DNA of 64,000 bases from positions 248,001 to 312,000 of the forward strand of contig NZ_VRLS01000086.1 of NCBI RefSeq assembly GCF_008017825.1, written 5' to 3'. Below the pieces are notes generated by a model. The model did not search any database and was not told where the DNA came from. It saw only the letters and a list, made by a program, of their open reading frames with translations. The position numbers were made by a program, and so were the translations under genes. This DNA is from Mesonia sp008017825 (GTDB taxonomy: Bacteria; Bacteroidota; Bacteroidia; Flavobacteriales; Flavobacteriaceae). Shown one piece after another: positions 1-8,396 of this stretch; positions within the stretch are counted from its first letter, which is position 1, and the number at the start of each line of letters is the position of its first letter.

Positions 1-1283
1 TTTACGGTGTAATTGCTTACATCAAAACCAATAGTCATATTTTTATGTAGAGGAGTGCTGTCGTGATGTACTTTTATTCCTTCTCCGTCTTTTTGTATAT
101 CTAAATAAGCGTCTTCATATAAAGCGCCTTTAGGAATATAAATATCAAAACCATCTTCGTCAAAAGCGATTGCTTGTCCTGCTTTTGCAAAATAAGCCGT
201 ACTGTCAATTTTTTTAGGAGTAATTTCTTCCAAAGAAAAGGTTTTACTAATAATAGGAACTTTAATAGTACTGGTGTTTCCTTTAAAATCTTTTACTTCT
301 ATCGTATAATTGTAGTCTAAGCTATCTTGAACATTTACAAAACCTTTTTCCCCGTAAGTGGTAATGATGCTTAAAGGGTTATTATCTTCTTTAAATAGTT
401 TCTGTACACGATTTCGTTCATTCTTATAGTAAGCATAGTCTATAAAACGATTAATATATCTACTTTCAGAAAAAGAGAACTTTTTGAAATCTATTTGCAT
501 CAATTTATTTCCGTTAACGGAAGTTTTTATTTGATATACGCCATTTTTGTTGGGAGCAAAATCTAACCGGTCTACTGTAGAAACCCCAAAACCTAAAGTG
601 CCGTACGCTTCAAAATTTTCAGTAATATAATTTCCGTTTCCTAAAGGAATCACTCTCAATTTTTGTCGGTTATTATTTTGATTAACGTGAGAGTTTTCTC
701 CCTGCGGATATACAAACACTCCTTCAATTAAAGGATGAGAATTATCTTCAATTTTAAAACCAAAATCTAATGGATTCATTGGGCTTGCTGCAGCATCTCT
801 AATTTCGAAATGTAAATGCGGACCGCCACTACCGCCACTGTTTCCGCTGTACGCAATAAGTTCGTTTTGTGTTACAGGCAGTTCGTTAGCATTAGGAAAA
901 ACTTCTACTTCATAGCTTTCTTTTGCATATTGCACCTTTCTAATATAGGCTTGTATGGCTGGAGAGAATTTTTTTAAGTGTGCATAAACTGTAGTGTAAC
1001 CATTGGGATGTTGAATGTAAAGGGCTTTTCCATAACCAAAATGGGAAACTTTAATCCTACTTACATATCCTTCCGCGGAAGCGAGGACATTTAAACCTGT
1101 TTTTTGATGAGTTTTAATATCTAATCCGCTATGAAAATGATTGGATCTTAATTCGGCGAAGGTTCCCGAAAGAATTAAAGGGATTTCTAGCGGACTTGAA
1201 AAGTAATCTTGCGGTAAATCTTCTTGCGCTTTTACAGGAGAGCAGAGGAATAATGGTAACAAGAGTAAAAAAATAAATCTCAT
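1..1283 (-). CDS. M23 family metallopeptidase, secreted (3' end outside the window)
   Basis: Predicted secreted zinc peptidase of the LysM/M23 (lysostaphin-like) family, which cleaves peptidoglycan cross-bridges in the periplasm or serves as a divisome activator. I read it from the reverse strand: an ATG at 1283 is followed by a hydrophobic signal peptide of about 19 residues ending PVKA before QEDL. The M23 metal motifs are present: NHFHSGLDI (His and Asp about residues 51 and 55) and GPHLHFEI further on. About 427 codons are visible and the frame is still open at base 1, so the C-terminus is missing; the part after the peptidase domain looks like a beta-rich extension common in Bacteroidota homologues. 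A GC-rich palindrome (1070-1082) encodes part of the conserved LASAEGY stretch. It is divergent from the zapA operon. Family assignment is firm; substrate is inferred. Confidence 0.9.
   Translation of the reverse strand, partial: MRFIFLLLLPLFLCSPVKAQEDLPQDYFSSPLEIPLILSGTFAELRSNHFHSGLDIKTHQKTGLNVLASAEGYVSRIKVSHFGYGKALYIQHPNGYTTVYAHLKKFSPAIQAYIRKVQYAKESYEVEVFPNANELPVTQNELIAYSGNSGGSGGPHLHFEIRDAAASPMNPLDFGFKIEDNSHPLIEGVFVYPQGENSHVNQNNNRQKLRVIPLGNGNYITENFEAYGTLGFGVSTVDRLDFAPNKNGVYQIKTSVNGNKLMQIDFKKFSFSESRYINRFIDYAYYKNERNRVQKLFKEDNNPLSIITTYGEKGFVNVQDSLDYNYTIEVKDFKGNTSTIKVPIISKTFSLEEITPKKIDSTAYFAKAGQAIAFDEDGFDIYIPKGALYEDAYLDIQKDGEGIKVHHDSTPLHKNMTIGFDVSNYTV
1070..1082. repeat. Dispersed GC-rich palindrome, copy 1
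   Basis: CTTCCGCGGAAGC, 13 of 14 positions of the consensus GCTTCCGCGGAAGC. It lies inside the M23 peptidase gene and is read as Ala-Ser-Ala-Glu. Confidence 0.75.
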
Positions 1284-1399
1284 AAATAAGGATTAGAAAT
1301 ATGGTTAACTTTAAATATAGACTAATTATTATAAAAACAAAATATATTGATGAAATCCAGCGAAGTAACGCAATCTTTTAAAATAGATAAAGAAAACTG

Positions 1400-1430
1400 T
1401 TGCCATATTGATAAAGGTATGTTAACTTTG
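1400..1430 (+). promoter_or_regulatory. Bacteroidota-type promoter of the zapA operon
   Basis: TTG at 1400-1402, a 20-nt spacer, then TAACTTTG at 1423-1430, matching the Bacteroidota sigma-ABfr consensus (TTTG-N19-TAnnTTTG). Transcription would begin near 1436, about 22 nt before the ATG at 1458. Confidence 0.7.
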
Positions 1431-1457
1431 TATAGATAAGTATTACGTGAATAGCAG

Positions 1458-1748
1458 ATGAGTAATTTGATTGAAATAGTTGATTCACTTGAAAATAAGA
1501 TTAGTAAACTACTACATAAATATGAACTTTTAAAGCAGAAAAATAACGAATTAGAAGAAATCATAGAAGAAAATAAAAGTAGAATACTAGAACTTCAAAC
1601 TGGTTTAGAGTCACTTTCACAAGAAAATCAAACACTAAAATCTGCTAACGCTATACTAGGCAGTAACGAACACAAAAGAGAAACAAAGCTCAAAATAAAT
1701 AGCTTAATACGAGAGATAGATCAATGTATTGTTCAACTCTCTGAATAA
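1458..1748 (+). CDS. Small coiled-coil protein upstream of ZapA (possible ZapB-like role)
   Basis: A 96-residue protein that is almost entirely predicted coiled coil: heptad-like Leu/Ile spacing from residue 5 to about 65 with many Glu, Lys and Asn, then a basic stretch and a C-terminal helix (LIREIDQCIVQLSE). It has no signal peptide or membrane segment, so it should be cytoplasmic. It stops 6 nt before zapA and shares the promoter at 1400-1430, suggesting translational coupling and a joint role. In gammaproteobacteria ZapA works with the small coiled coil ZapB; a similar role here is inference from position and shape only. No enzymatic motif is visible. Confidence 0.75.
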   Translation: MSNLIEIVDSLENKISKLLHKYELLKQKNNELEEIIEENKSRILELQTGLESLSQENQTLKSANAILGSNEHKRETKLKINSLIREIDQCIVQLSE

Positions 1749-1754
1749 TTTTGA

Positions 1755-2045
1755 ATGAGTGACAAATTAAAAATAAAACTATCTATAGCAGACAGGGTGT
1801 ACCCCTTAACCATTGCGCCAAGCCAAGAAGAAGGTTTGCGTAAAGCTGCAAAAAAGATAGAAGAAGTTATTAAGCAATTTGAGCAGAGTTATGCCGTTAG
1901 GGATAAGCAGGATGTATTAGCGATGTGCGCTTTACAATTTGCAGCAAAGACCGAACAGCATTCAATAAATAATGATAAAGAAGTGATAGATGCAAGACAA
2001 AAATTAAGCGACTTGGTTGCAGTTTTGGATGATCACTTAAAATAA
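1755..2045 (+). CDS. zapA: Cell division protein ZapA
   Basis: ZapA-family protein (96 residues, normal length). The family binds FtsZ and promotes bundling of protofilaments at the division site in the cytoplasm. The N-terminal beta-rich domain (KLKIKLSIADRVYPLTI) followed by helices around EEGLRKAAKKIEEVI and a C-terminal coiled coil fits the ZapA fold. It is the second gene of a two-gene operon and is followed by the 6S RNA candidate, the same neighbour order as zapA-ssrS in enterobacteria. Start ATG at 1755 is 6 nt after the preceding stop. Identification is strong from sequence pattern and context. Confidence 0.9.
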   Translation: MSDKLKIKLSIADRVYPLTIAPSQEEGLRKAAKKIEEVIKQFEQSYAVRDKQDVLAMCALQFAAKTEQHSINNDKEVIDARQKLSDLVAVLDDHLK

Positions 2046-2078
2046 TAACGTTCTTTAAAATAAAAACAAAGGTTTACT

Positions 2079-2245
2079 GCCTGTATTAGTTATTTATATT
2101 TGATAAACTCAACACTTATTCTTTTAAAAAGGGTGAGTCTAAGTTGTAAAAGCAAGCCGTCTTAGAACGGATCCTTGATCAGCTTGTTAGCCCTATACTT
2201 GTTTAAAGGAGTTTATACAAAATCTATGCTAATACAGGCTTTTTT
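2079..2245 (+). ncRNA. ssrS: 6S RNA candidate (6S-Flavo type)
   Basis: A noncoding region of about 165 nt between zapA and rny that can fold into one long interrupted hairpin. The closing stem pairs GCCTGTATTAG (2079-2089) with CTAATACAGGC (2229-2239) perfectly. A second stem pairs ATAAACTC (2103-2110) with GAGTTTAT (2209-2216). The centre (about 2111-2205) is a large irregular bubble with a terminal arm, and the 3' stem runs directly into a U-tract (2240 onward), as in an intrinsic terminator. Size, rod shape and zapA linkage match 6S RNA, which imitates an open promoter and sequesters housekeeping RNA polymerase in stationary phase. A Flavobacteria-specific 6S family is known. Assignment is by structure and context, not by a covariance search. 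Confidence 0.75.
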
Positions 2246-2259
2246 TATATATAAAATTT

Positions 2260-3831
2260 ATGGATATACAATTAATTATAGGAGCAGTCATAGGAATAAT
2301 AGTAGGAGCTATTATTGCCTATTTTATCGTTAAATCATCGCAGAGCAAGAGCGCAAATTCTATTGTTGCAGAAGCAAAAAAAGAAGCAGCGTCTATTTTG
2401 AAGGAAGCTAAGGCGGATGGAGAAAGTAAAAAGAAAGATAAAATTTTACAGGCTAAAGAAAAGTTTATCGAACTTAAGTCTGAGCATGAAAAAGTTATTT
2501 TATCTAGAGATAAAAAAATTGCTGATGCAGAAAAGAGAACAAGGGATAAAGAATCTCAGGTTTCATCTGAACTTTCAAAAAACAAGAAATTAAATAAAGA
2601 TTTAGAGGATAAAGTTAAAGATTACGATTTTAGAAACGATTACCTAGAAAAGAAGCAGGAGGAGATTGATAAAGTCCACCAAAATGCAATTAAGCAGTTA
2701 GAGGTAATTAGTGGTGTAAGCGCAGAAGAAGCAAAAGCTCAATTAGTAGAGTCATTAAAAGAATCGGCTAAAACCGATGCTATGGTGATTATTCAAGACA
2801 CGATTGAAGAAGCTAAAATGACGGCTCAACAAGAAGCAAAAAAGATCATTATTAATACGATCCAGCGAATTGGAACAGAAGAAGCAGTAGAAAACTGTGT
2901 TTCTGTATTTAATTTAGAAAGTGACGATGTAAAAGGTAGAATTATTGGTCGTGAAGGGCGTAATATTAGAGCTATTGAAGCGGCAACAGGAGTTGAGATC
3001 ATTGTAGATGATACCCCAGAAGCAATTATTCTTTCTTGTTTTGATTCAGTTCGTAGAGAGGTAGCAAGACTTTCTCTTCATAAATTAGTAACCGACGGGC
3101 GTATTCACCCTGCACGTATCGAGGAAGTTGTAAAGAAAACTCGTAAGCAAATTGATGAAGAAATCATTGAAATAGGTAAACGTACTGTAATCGATCTAGG
3201 AATTCACGGCTTAAACCCAGAATTGATTAAGATTGTTGGTAGAATGAAGTACCGTTCTTCTTATGGACAAAATCTATTGCAACACTCTAGAGAAGTAGCA
3301 AAATTATGTGGTGTAATGGCAGCAGAATTAGGTTTAAATCCAAAATTAGCTAAACGTGCCGGATTGTTACACGATATAGGAAAAGTGCCTGATACAGAAA
3401 CAGAAGTGCCTCACGCAATTTTAGGAATGCAATGGGCAGAAAAATACGGTGAGAAACCAGAAGTTTGTAACGCGATTGGAGCTCACCACGATGAGGTAGA
3501 AATGACTTCATTATTATCACCTATTATTCAAGTTTGTGATGCTATAAGCGGAGCAAGACCAGGTGCAAGACGTCAAGTTTTAGATTCTTATATTCAACGT
3601 TTAAAAGACTTAGAAGAAATTGCATTTGGCTTTACTGGAGTTAAAAAGGCATACGCTATCCAAGCAGGAAGAGAGTTAAGAGTGATTGTAGAGAGTGAAA
3701 AGGTGAACGACGATAAAGCATCTAATTTATCTTTTGAAATCTCTCAGAAAATTCAAACCGATATGACTTATCCAGGTCAGGTTAAAGTAACTGTAATTAG
3801 AGAAACAAGAGCAGTAAATATAGCTAAGTAA
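2260..3831 (+). CDS. rny: Ribonuclease Y
   Basis: Membrane-anchored endoribonuclease (523 residues, typical length) that initiates mRNA decay. Domains in order: an N-terminal transmembrane anchor (about residues 4-24), a long charged coiled coil (about 30-165), a KH RNA-binding domain with GRIIGREGRNIRAIE (about 226-240), and an HD hydrolase domain whose metal ligands include LLHDIGK (about 369-375) followed by HHDE. The start ATG at 2260 lies about 15 nt after the U-tract of the 6S RNA candidate, so rny is either read through from the zapA operon or has its own start. A strong bidirectional terminator follows. Identification is secure. Confidence 0.96.
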   Translation: MDIQLIIGAVIGIIVGAIIAYFIVKSSQSKSANSIVAEAKKEAASILKEAKADGESKKKDKILQAKEKFIELKSEHEKVILSRDKKIADAEKRTRDKESQVSSELSKNKKLNKDLEDKVKDYDFRNDYLEKKQEEIDKVHQNAIKQLEVISGVSAEEAKAQLVESLKESAKTDAMVIIQDTIEEAKMTAQQEAKKIIINTIQRIGTEEAVENCVSVFNLESDDVKGRIIGREGRNIRAIEAATGVEIIVDDTPEAIILSCFDSVRREVARLSLHKLVTDGRIHPARIEEVVKKTRKQIDEEIIEIGKRTVIDLGIHGLNPELIKIVGRMKYRSSYGQNLLQHSREVAKLCGVMAAELGLNPKLAKRAGLLHDIGKVPDTETEVPHAILGMQWAEKYGEKPEVCNAIGAHHDEVEMTSLLSPIIQVCDAISGARPGARRQVLDSYIQRLKDLEEIAFGFTGVKKAYAIQAGRELRVIVESEKVNDDKASNLSFEISQKIQTDMTYPGQVKVTVIRETRAVNIAK

Positions 3832-3851
3832 AATATTTATTAGGATATAAA

Positions 3852-3884
3852 AAAAGCCCTCAATATTTAATTGAGGGCTTTTCT
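3852..3884. terminator. Bidirectional intrinsic terminator, rny / sbcC
   Basis: Perfect 13-bp stem (3852-3864 with 3870-3882: AAAAGCCCTCAAT / ATTGAGGGCTTTT) with a 5-nt loop, flanked by A-tract and T-tract. It serves convergent rny and sbcC. Confidence 0.9.
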
Positions 3885-6800
3885 TTACACCACCTTCAAA
3901 CTACTATACCCTTGTCCATTCTGGCTTAGTTGTATCTGTGTGGCAATACGTTCTTTTAAGCTGGTTACGTGACTAATTACCCCAATCATTTTAGAAGATT
4001 TGGCTTGAAGAACTTCTAACGTATCTAAAGTTTGGTCTAAGGTTTCAGGGTCTAATGTACCAAAGCCTTCATCTATAAATAAGGAGTTAATCTCTACATT
4101 TCTAGAAGCAAAATCAGATAAAGCTAATGCTAATGCTAAACTTAGTAAAAAAGTTTCTCCGCCAGAAAGCGTCTTTACCGAACGTCTTTGTCCGCCCATA
4201 TGCTCGTCTATTGCCACTAAACTATCATCTTCATCTGCCAAAGGTTTATCCATTTTATAACGATCTGTAAGTAAGACGAGACGCTTATTAGCCAACATTA
4301 ATAATTGGGATAGCGTTAGGTCTTGTGCGTAATCATTAAATTTTTTCCCTTTAGAATCTCCAATTAAATCATTTAAAATTTTCCAGCGTTTGTTTGTTTT
4401 CAACTGCTGACTAATTCCTGCTTTTATCTTCGAAATTTGTTTTAAATACTGCTCTTGATTTTTTATAATACGTTGTAATTCATTGAGCTGAATTTCAGCT
4501 TCTTTTCTTTTATTTTCTTGATCTTTAGAGTTCTCTTTTAACTCTTCTAGTGGTTTTTTAGTAGTTTTTTCTAATAAATCCTTCTGCTGATTTTTAAGTT
4601 CTTCTAAACGTGAACTTAATCTAATTTGTTTGTTTTTTAAAGCTTGTAATTCTTCCGAATATTTTTTAAATAAAGAGGGCGGCAACAGTTTATCAATAGC
4701 TGAAGCAATGCAACTATACCCTAAATTTTTGAATTCGATTTCTAAGGTTTGCTTTGTTTTTTCTTGCTGTTTTTCTAGTTGATCAAGCTCCTCAAAAATA
4801 GCTTTTTGTTCATTTGTTAATTGTTTGTTTTCTTGCGTAAGAGTTAGGTAATCTTTTTCAGTTGTGCCGATTTCTTTTTCAAAATCCTCACCTTTATATA
4901 AACTTTGTATTGCTTCTTTTTTATGAATACCACGCTTCAATAAATCGTTTAGCTCATCAATAGATTCTTGTAATTTTTGTAACTGTATGAGTTGCTCCAA
5001 AATATCTTTATATTTCTGTAGCGCTTTTGTTTTTTTATTAAACCGACCTTCAAGTTCAGCAAAATTATTTTCATTTAATAACTTAATCTCACGAGCAAAC
5101 TTTTCTTGATAATTTTGCTGCTGAAATTTTATTTTATTTTCAATTTCTAAAATCTTTTTTTCTAAAGTAGAATTTTGCTGTTGCAATCCTTCTAATTGAG
5201 TTTCTGCTTGGGTAAGCTGCTTTTGAGTTTGATGCAAAGATTGCTGCAGTACACTAATTTCTGTAGAAATTTTATCATCGTTCACCGGTAAATGTTCCGC
5301 AAAAGGATGTTCTTTACTTCCGCATAACGGGCAAGGTGTTTCGGGCTGTAGATCTTGACGATAATCATCTAATTTTTTTTGTAAATCTGCTACTTTTTGT
5401 GCATTTTGTTTGGCCTCTAATTGAGCTTTTTGCAACTTAATTTCCTGCTGAAAACCTTTAATTTGCTGGGGAAGTTTTTTTAAGTCTAATTGATTCTTCT
5501 CTAAAAGTTCAGATTCTTTGACGCTCTCTTTTTTTAGTAGCTCAATCTCTAAATGTTTTTTTTCTGCAGCTCGAATGTTTTTTAGCTGAAGCTGAATTTT
5601 TTCCTGCTCCAATTCAAAATCTATGGTAGTAGAAAAAGAATGTTCATCTTCTAAGTTTTCTTTCTCTTTATTTTTTTTCTGAACAAGAATATTTACCTCA
5701 CGTTTAGTTTCAAGCGGATTATTTTGGTATAAAACTAAATTGAAGCTCATCAATTGCTGCTGAATATTCTTAGATAAGGTTTTAAATTCAGTTACAATAT
5801 TTTGGCGTTCGCTATAAAGATTGCGTACCTGTTGTTTGTAATCGTTTAAACTTTGTGTAAAATTATCTTCTTGTGTGTTTAAACCAAAAAGTGAACTAAA
5901 ATTAGTCTTATTTTGTTGGAGTTTTTTTGAGAGTTTTTTTAATTTTTCTTCGGTGTTAACTCGTTTTTCATTTAATTGCTCTAATTGAGATGTGGTATAA
6001 TTCCAAGAATTAATTTCATTTGTAAAGTCCTGTAATTCTTGATGTTTATTTAAAGCGTCTCCTTTTTCTTTCTCGAAAGTATTTTTTTCTTTATTATTTT
6101 CAAGATGTTCATTTTCTACCCCTTGAATATTTTTTTCAAGTTCTATTAAGTTTTTTTTGTCAGTAATTTGAATATTTAAATTCTCTACTTCTTTTTGAAG
6201 CTTGTCTTTTAAATCCTGAATATGCTGAGCTTGCTTTTTATTCTCCTCAAATTCTTCCTGCGAAATTAATTGCTCTTCAAAAGTGGTTATTTTGTCTTGT
6301 TGTTTTTTAACGGCACTTTCCAAATCACGGTATTTAAAGAAAGCTAACTGTCCTAGTTTTCGGTAAATTCCGGTTCCCGTAATTTTTTCCAGTAACTCTC
6401 CGCGTTCTTCTTTTTTTACTTGTAAGAACTTGGCGAAATCTCCTTGCGCCAACACCACAGATTTAATGAATTGCTCATAATTAAGTCCGATAAGTTCCTC
6501 ATTTTTTCCTGGAACTTCAGATTTTTTTAAATCTAAGTTTACTTGTGCTGTATCGGCCAAAAACATCTCATAATCTCGTAGATTACCATTTCTATTGGTA
6601 GAAATTTCCCAGCGAGAACTGTATTCTCCAGTGATACAAGCATAAGTTACTTCAGCGAAAGCTTCACTTTGATTACGAGTAAGTATAGCGCCTTTTTTCA
6701 CAATTTCGTTAGTGCTCATTTTTCCCAACCTTGGAACTTGATTAAATAAAGCTAAAGAAATGACATCTAACAACGTGGTTTTCCCGCTTCCTGTTGGTCC

Positions 6801-6908
6801 AGTAATGGCAAATAAATTGTTTTGCACAAAAGGAGGTTGTGTAAAATCTACTTCGTGCTCACCTTTTAACGAATTAATATTTTTAAAGCGAAGTTTTAAA
6901 ATTTTCAT
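3885..6908 (-). CDS. sbcC: Nuclease SbcCD subunit C (Rad50-like ATPase)
   Basis: SMC-like ATPase of 1007 residues that with SbcD processes DNA hairpins and double-strand break ends. The N-terminus carries the Walker A motif GPTGSGKTT (residues 37-45). Two very long coiled-coil arms rich in Gln, Lys and Glu flank the zinc-hook CPLC at about residue 525 (ETPCPLCGSKEHPF). The C-terminus has the ABC signature LSGGE (914-918) and Walker B LFIDEGFGTLD (943-953), then the switch ISHV. It is the downstream gene of an sbcD-sbcC operon, starting 12 nt after the sbcD stop. Length and all motifs are intact. Confidence 0.96.
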   Translation of the reverse strand: MKILKLRFKNINSLKGEHEVDFTQPPFVQNNLFAITGPTGSGKTTLLDVISLALFNQVPRLGKMSTNEIVKKGAILTRNQSEAFAEVTYACITGEYSSRWEISTNRNGNLRDYEMFLADTAQVNLDLKKSEVPGKNEELIGLNYEQFIKSVVLAQGDFAKFLQVKKEERGELLEKITGTGIYRKLGQLAFFKYRDLESAVKKQQDKITTFEEQLISQEEFEENKKQAQHIQDLKDKLQKEVENLNIQITDKKNLIELEKNIQGVENEHLENNKEKNTFEKEKGDALNKHQELQDFTNEINSWNYTTSQLEQLNEKRVNTEEKLKKLSKKLQQNKTNFSSLFGLNTQEDNFTQSLNDYKQQVRNLYSERQNIVTEFKTLSKNIQQQLMSFNLVLYQNNPLETKREVNILVQKKNKEKENLEDEHSFSTTIDFELEQEKIQLQLKNIRAAEKKHLEIELLKKESVKESELLEKNQLDLKKLPQQIKGFQQEIKLQKAQLEAKQNAQKVADLQKKLDDYRQDLQPETPCPLCGSKEHPFAEHLPVNDDKISTEISVLQQSLHQTQKQLTQAETQLEGLQQQNSTLEKKILEIENKIKFQQQNYQEKFAREIKLLNENNFAELEGRFNKKTKALQKYKDILEQLIQLQKLQESIDELNDLLKRGIHKKEAIQSLYKGEDFEKEIGTTEKDYLTLTQENKQLTNEQKAIFEELDQLEKQQEKTKQTLEIEFKNLGYSCIASAIDKLLPPSLFKKYSEELQALKNKQIRLSSRLEELKNQQKDLLEKTTKKPLEELKENSKDQENKRKEAEIQLNELQRIIKNQEQYLKQISKIKAGISQQLKTNKRWKILNDLIGDSKGKKFNDYAQDLTLSQLLMLANKRLVLLTDRYKMDKPLADEDDSLVAIDEHMGGQRRSVKTLSGGETFLLSLALALALSDFASRNVEINSLFIDEGFGTLDPETLDQTLDTLEVLQAKSSKMIGVISHVTSLKERIATQIQLSQNGQGYSSLKVV

Positions 6909-6920
6909 AGTCGGTAAAAT

Positions 6921-8129
6921 TTAATCAGAAGTGTGTTGCATTTCTTTTAATTCATCAAAAGTGTGTAGCAATTCTTGCTTTTCCTCTTCAGAAAAGGCTT
7001 CATTTTTCAGTAAAGACTCAAAAACTTCTTTAGGTTTTAAATCGGCCAAATTTTGCTGGGCCCCAAAAACCTCACTGCTTTGTAGTTGCTGATTTTTAAA
7101 GTGCGCACGATGCTTAATGATCTCTACATTTTCTTGATTAAAATTGCTAACCAATTCATCTAAATCTGCTAATTTTTGAGTGCTGTAATGCTCTTCTTGC
7201 ATTTCAATTTCTACCAAAGTCGCCAAATTTTCTTCAACTTTTAAGTCGGTTAACTTCAATTTTAATTCTGCTAGGTTTCCTTTTAATTTTAAGAGCTTTC
7301 TGAAACTCGGAATCGGAATGCTTTTAGGTTCAAACCCGTTCTTGGTATCCAGTAACAAAACTCGTTTTTCATCTTTACGTTCGCTAAAGGAAAGCATTAA
7401 AGGAGAACCACTATAAAACGTAGGAATTTGAGTATTTATGCGTTGGGGTTGGTGAATATGCCCCAAAGCCACATAAGAAAAATAGGAGTTGAATTGTTCT
7501 GCCTTAAAAGCAGCTTGGTTTCCAATCTGGATGTCCCGTTCACTCTCCGATGTACTTACTCCGGCAGCATACAAATGCCCCATTGCTAATGCAGGAACCT
7601 TGGGATATTTATTTTTACAAATTTCTGCAGTTTCATCAAATTTTGCCTGAATCCCTTTTCTAATTGCTGCGAGACGTTCTTCATAAGTATTTCCTTCGTT
7701 TGCTAGGCGCACATCTGCATCTCGTAAATAGGGAAGGGCTGCAATTACCACTTTTGGATTTTCGTTGTGTGGCAACGGGATGATACAATCTTCCATATTT
7801 TTGGGTAAACCTCCAATAACATCCATTTGTAAAGCCGAAAGCAACTCTTTTGGTGCGTCTAACATACTGGGAGAATCGTGGTTTCCTCCTGTGATGATCA
7901 ATCTGCAATTCAAGTTTTTTAAGGTGACTAAGGTTTGGTAATATTGTTTTCTCGCTTCCGCGGAAGGGTTTGCTAAGTCGAAAACATCTCCCGAAACTAA
8001 GATGACTTCTATTTTTTCATCGATCACCAACTTACACAGCCATTGAATAAACAAATTAAAGTCTTCGTACAAGTAGTGTTTGTGTAAACGCTTACCAATA
8101 TGCCAATCGGCTGTATGTAGTATTTTCAT
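6921..8129 (-). CDS. sbcD: Nuclease SbcCD subunit D (Mre11-like exonuclease)
   Basis: Metallophosphoesterase nuclease of 402 residues, partner of SbcC. Metal-binding motifs are present in order: DWHIG (8-12), GDVFD (47-51), GGNHDS (81-86), and later MGHLY and LGHIHQPQ. The C-terminal third (about 280-400) is the capping and SbcC-binding part. A copy of the dispersed GC-rich palindrome (7954-7966) encodes PSAEA at residues 55-59, just after the second metal motif. First gene of the sbcDC operon; start ATG at 8129 is preceded by an AT-rich leader. Confidence 0.96.
   Translation of the reverse strand: MKILHTADWHIGKRLHKHYLYEDFNLFIQWLCKLVIDEKIEVILVSGDVFDLANPSAEARKQYYQTLVTLKNLNCRLIITGGNHDSPSMLDAPKELLSALQMDVIGGLPKNMEDCIIPLPHNENPKVVIAALPYLRDADVRLANEGNTYEERLAAIRKGIQAKFDETAEICKNKYPKVPALAMGHLYAAGVSTSESERDIQIGNQAAFKAEQFNSYFSYVALGHIHQPQRINTQIPTFYSGSPLMLSFSERKDEKRVLLLDTKNGFEPKSIPIPSFRKLLKLKGNLAELKLKLTDLKVEENLATLVEIEMQEEHYSTQKLADLDELVSNFNQENVEIIKHRAHFKNQQLQSSEVFGAQQNLADLKPKEVFESLLKNEAFSEEEKQELLHTFDELKEMQHTSD
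7954..7966. repeat. Dispersed GC-rich palindrome, copy 2
   Basis: GCTTCCGCGGAAG, 13 of 14 consensus positions, inside sbcD. On the coding strand it is read Ser-Ala-Glu-Ala. Confidence 0.75.
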
Positions 8130-8219
8130 AAAAGGAATTGAGCTGAAAAAATAAATTTCAATTTACGAAGGAAACCGCGACTATAAAAATGTCTATAACT
8201 GCTTTTATAAACAAAAACT

Positions 8220-8227
8220 TATCTTTG
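8220..8227 (+). promoter_or_regulatory. -7 box upstream of the small basic gene
   Basis: TATCTTTG matches TAnnTTTG and lies 13 nt before the ATG at 8241, which supports the reality of that small gene. No clear TTTG at -33 is seen. Confidence 0.55.
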
Positions 8228-8240
8228 TAGAAAAATTAGA

Positions 8241-8396
8241 ATGGCAAAATCTGGTTCAGAAAAAAATACAAAAAATAAAGCGAAGCATACGAAGTTAATG
8301 AATCGGAAGAAAAATAAACTCCGCCAAGAAAAAGCAGATAGAAAAGCGCGCTTAAAAGAGTTGACTGCTAAAATGAAAGAGAAAAAAGAGAATTAA
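8241..8396 (+). CDS. Small lysine-rich basic protein, 51 residues
   Basis: ATG at 8241 to TAA at 8394-8396 encodes 51 residues beginning MAKSGSEKNTKNKAK and ending KMKEKKEN. More than a third of the residues are Lys or Arg and it should be largely helical (LRQEKADRKARLKELTAKM). There are no membrane segments, Cys or signal peptide. A TAnnTTTG box sits at an ideal distance upstream. Its last four bases overlap the end of the convergent acyltransferase gene. A nucleic-acid or ribosome-associated role would fit the charge, but I do not recognise a family and assign no function. The lack of stops, own promoter and compact spacing favour a real gene. Confidence 0.6.
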   Translation: MAKSGSEKNTKNKAKHTKLMNRKKNKLRQEKADRKARLKELTAKMKEKKEN

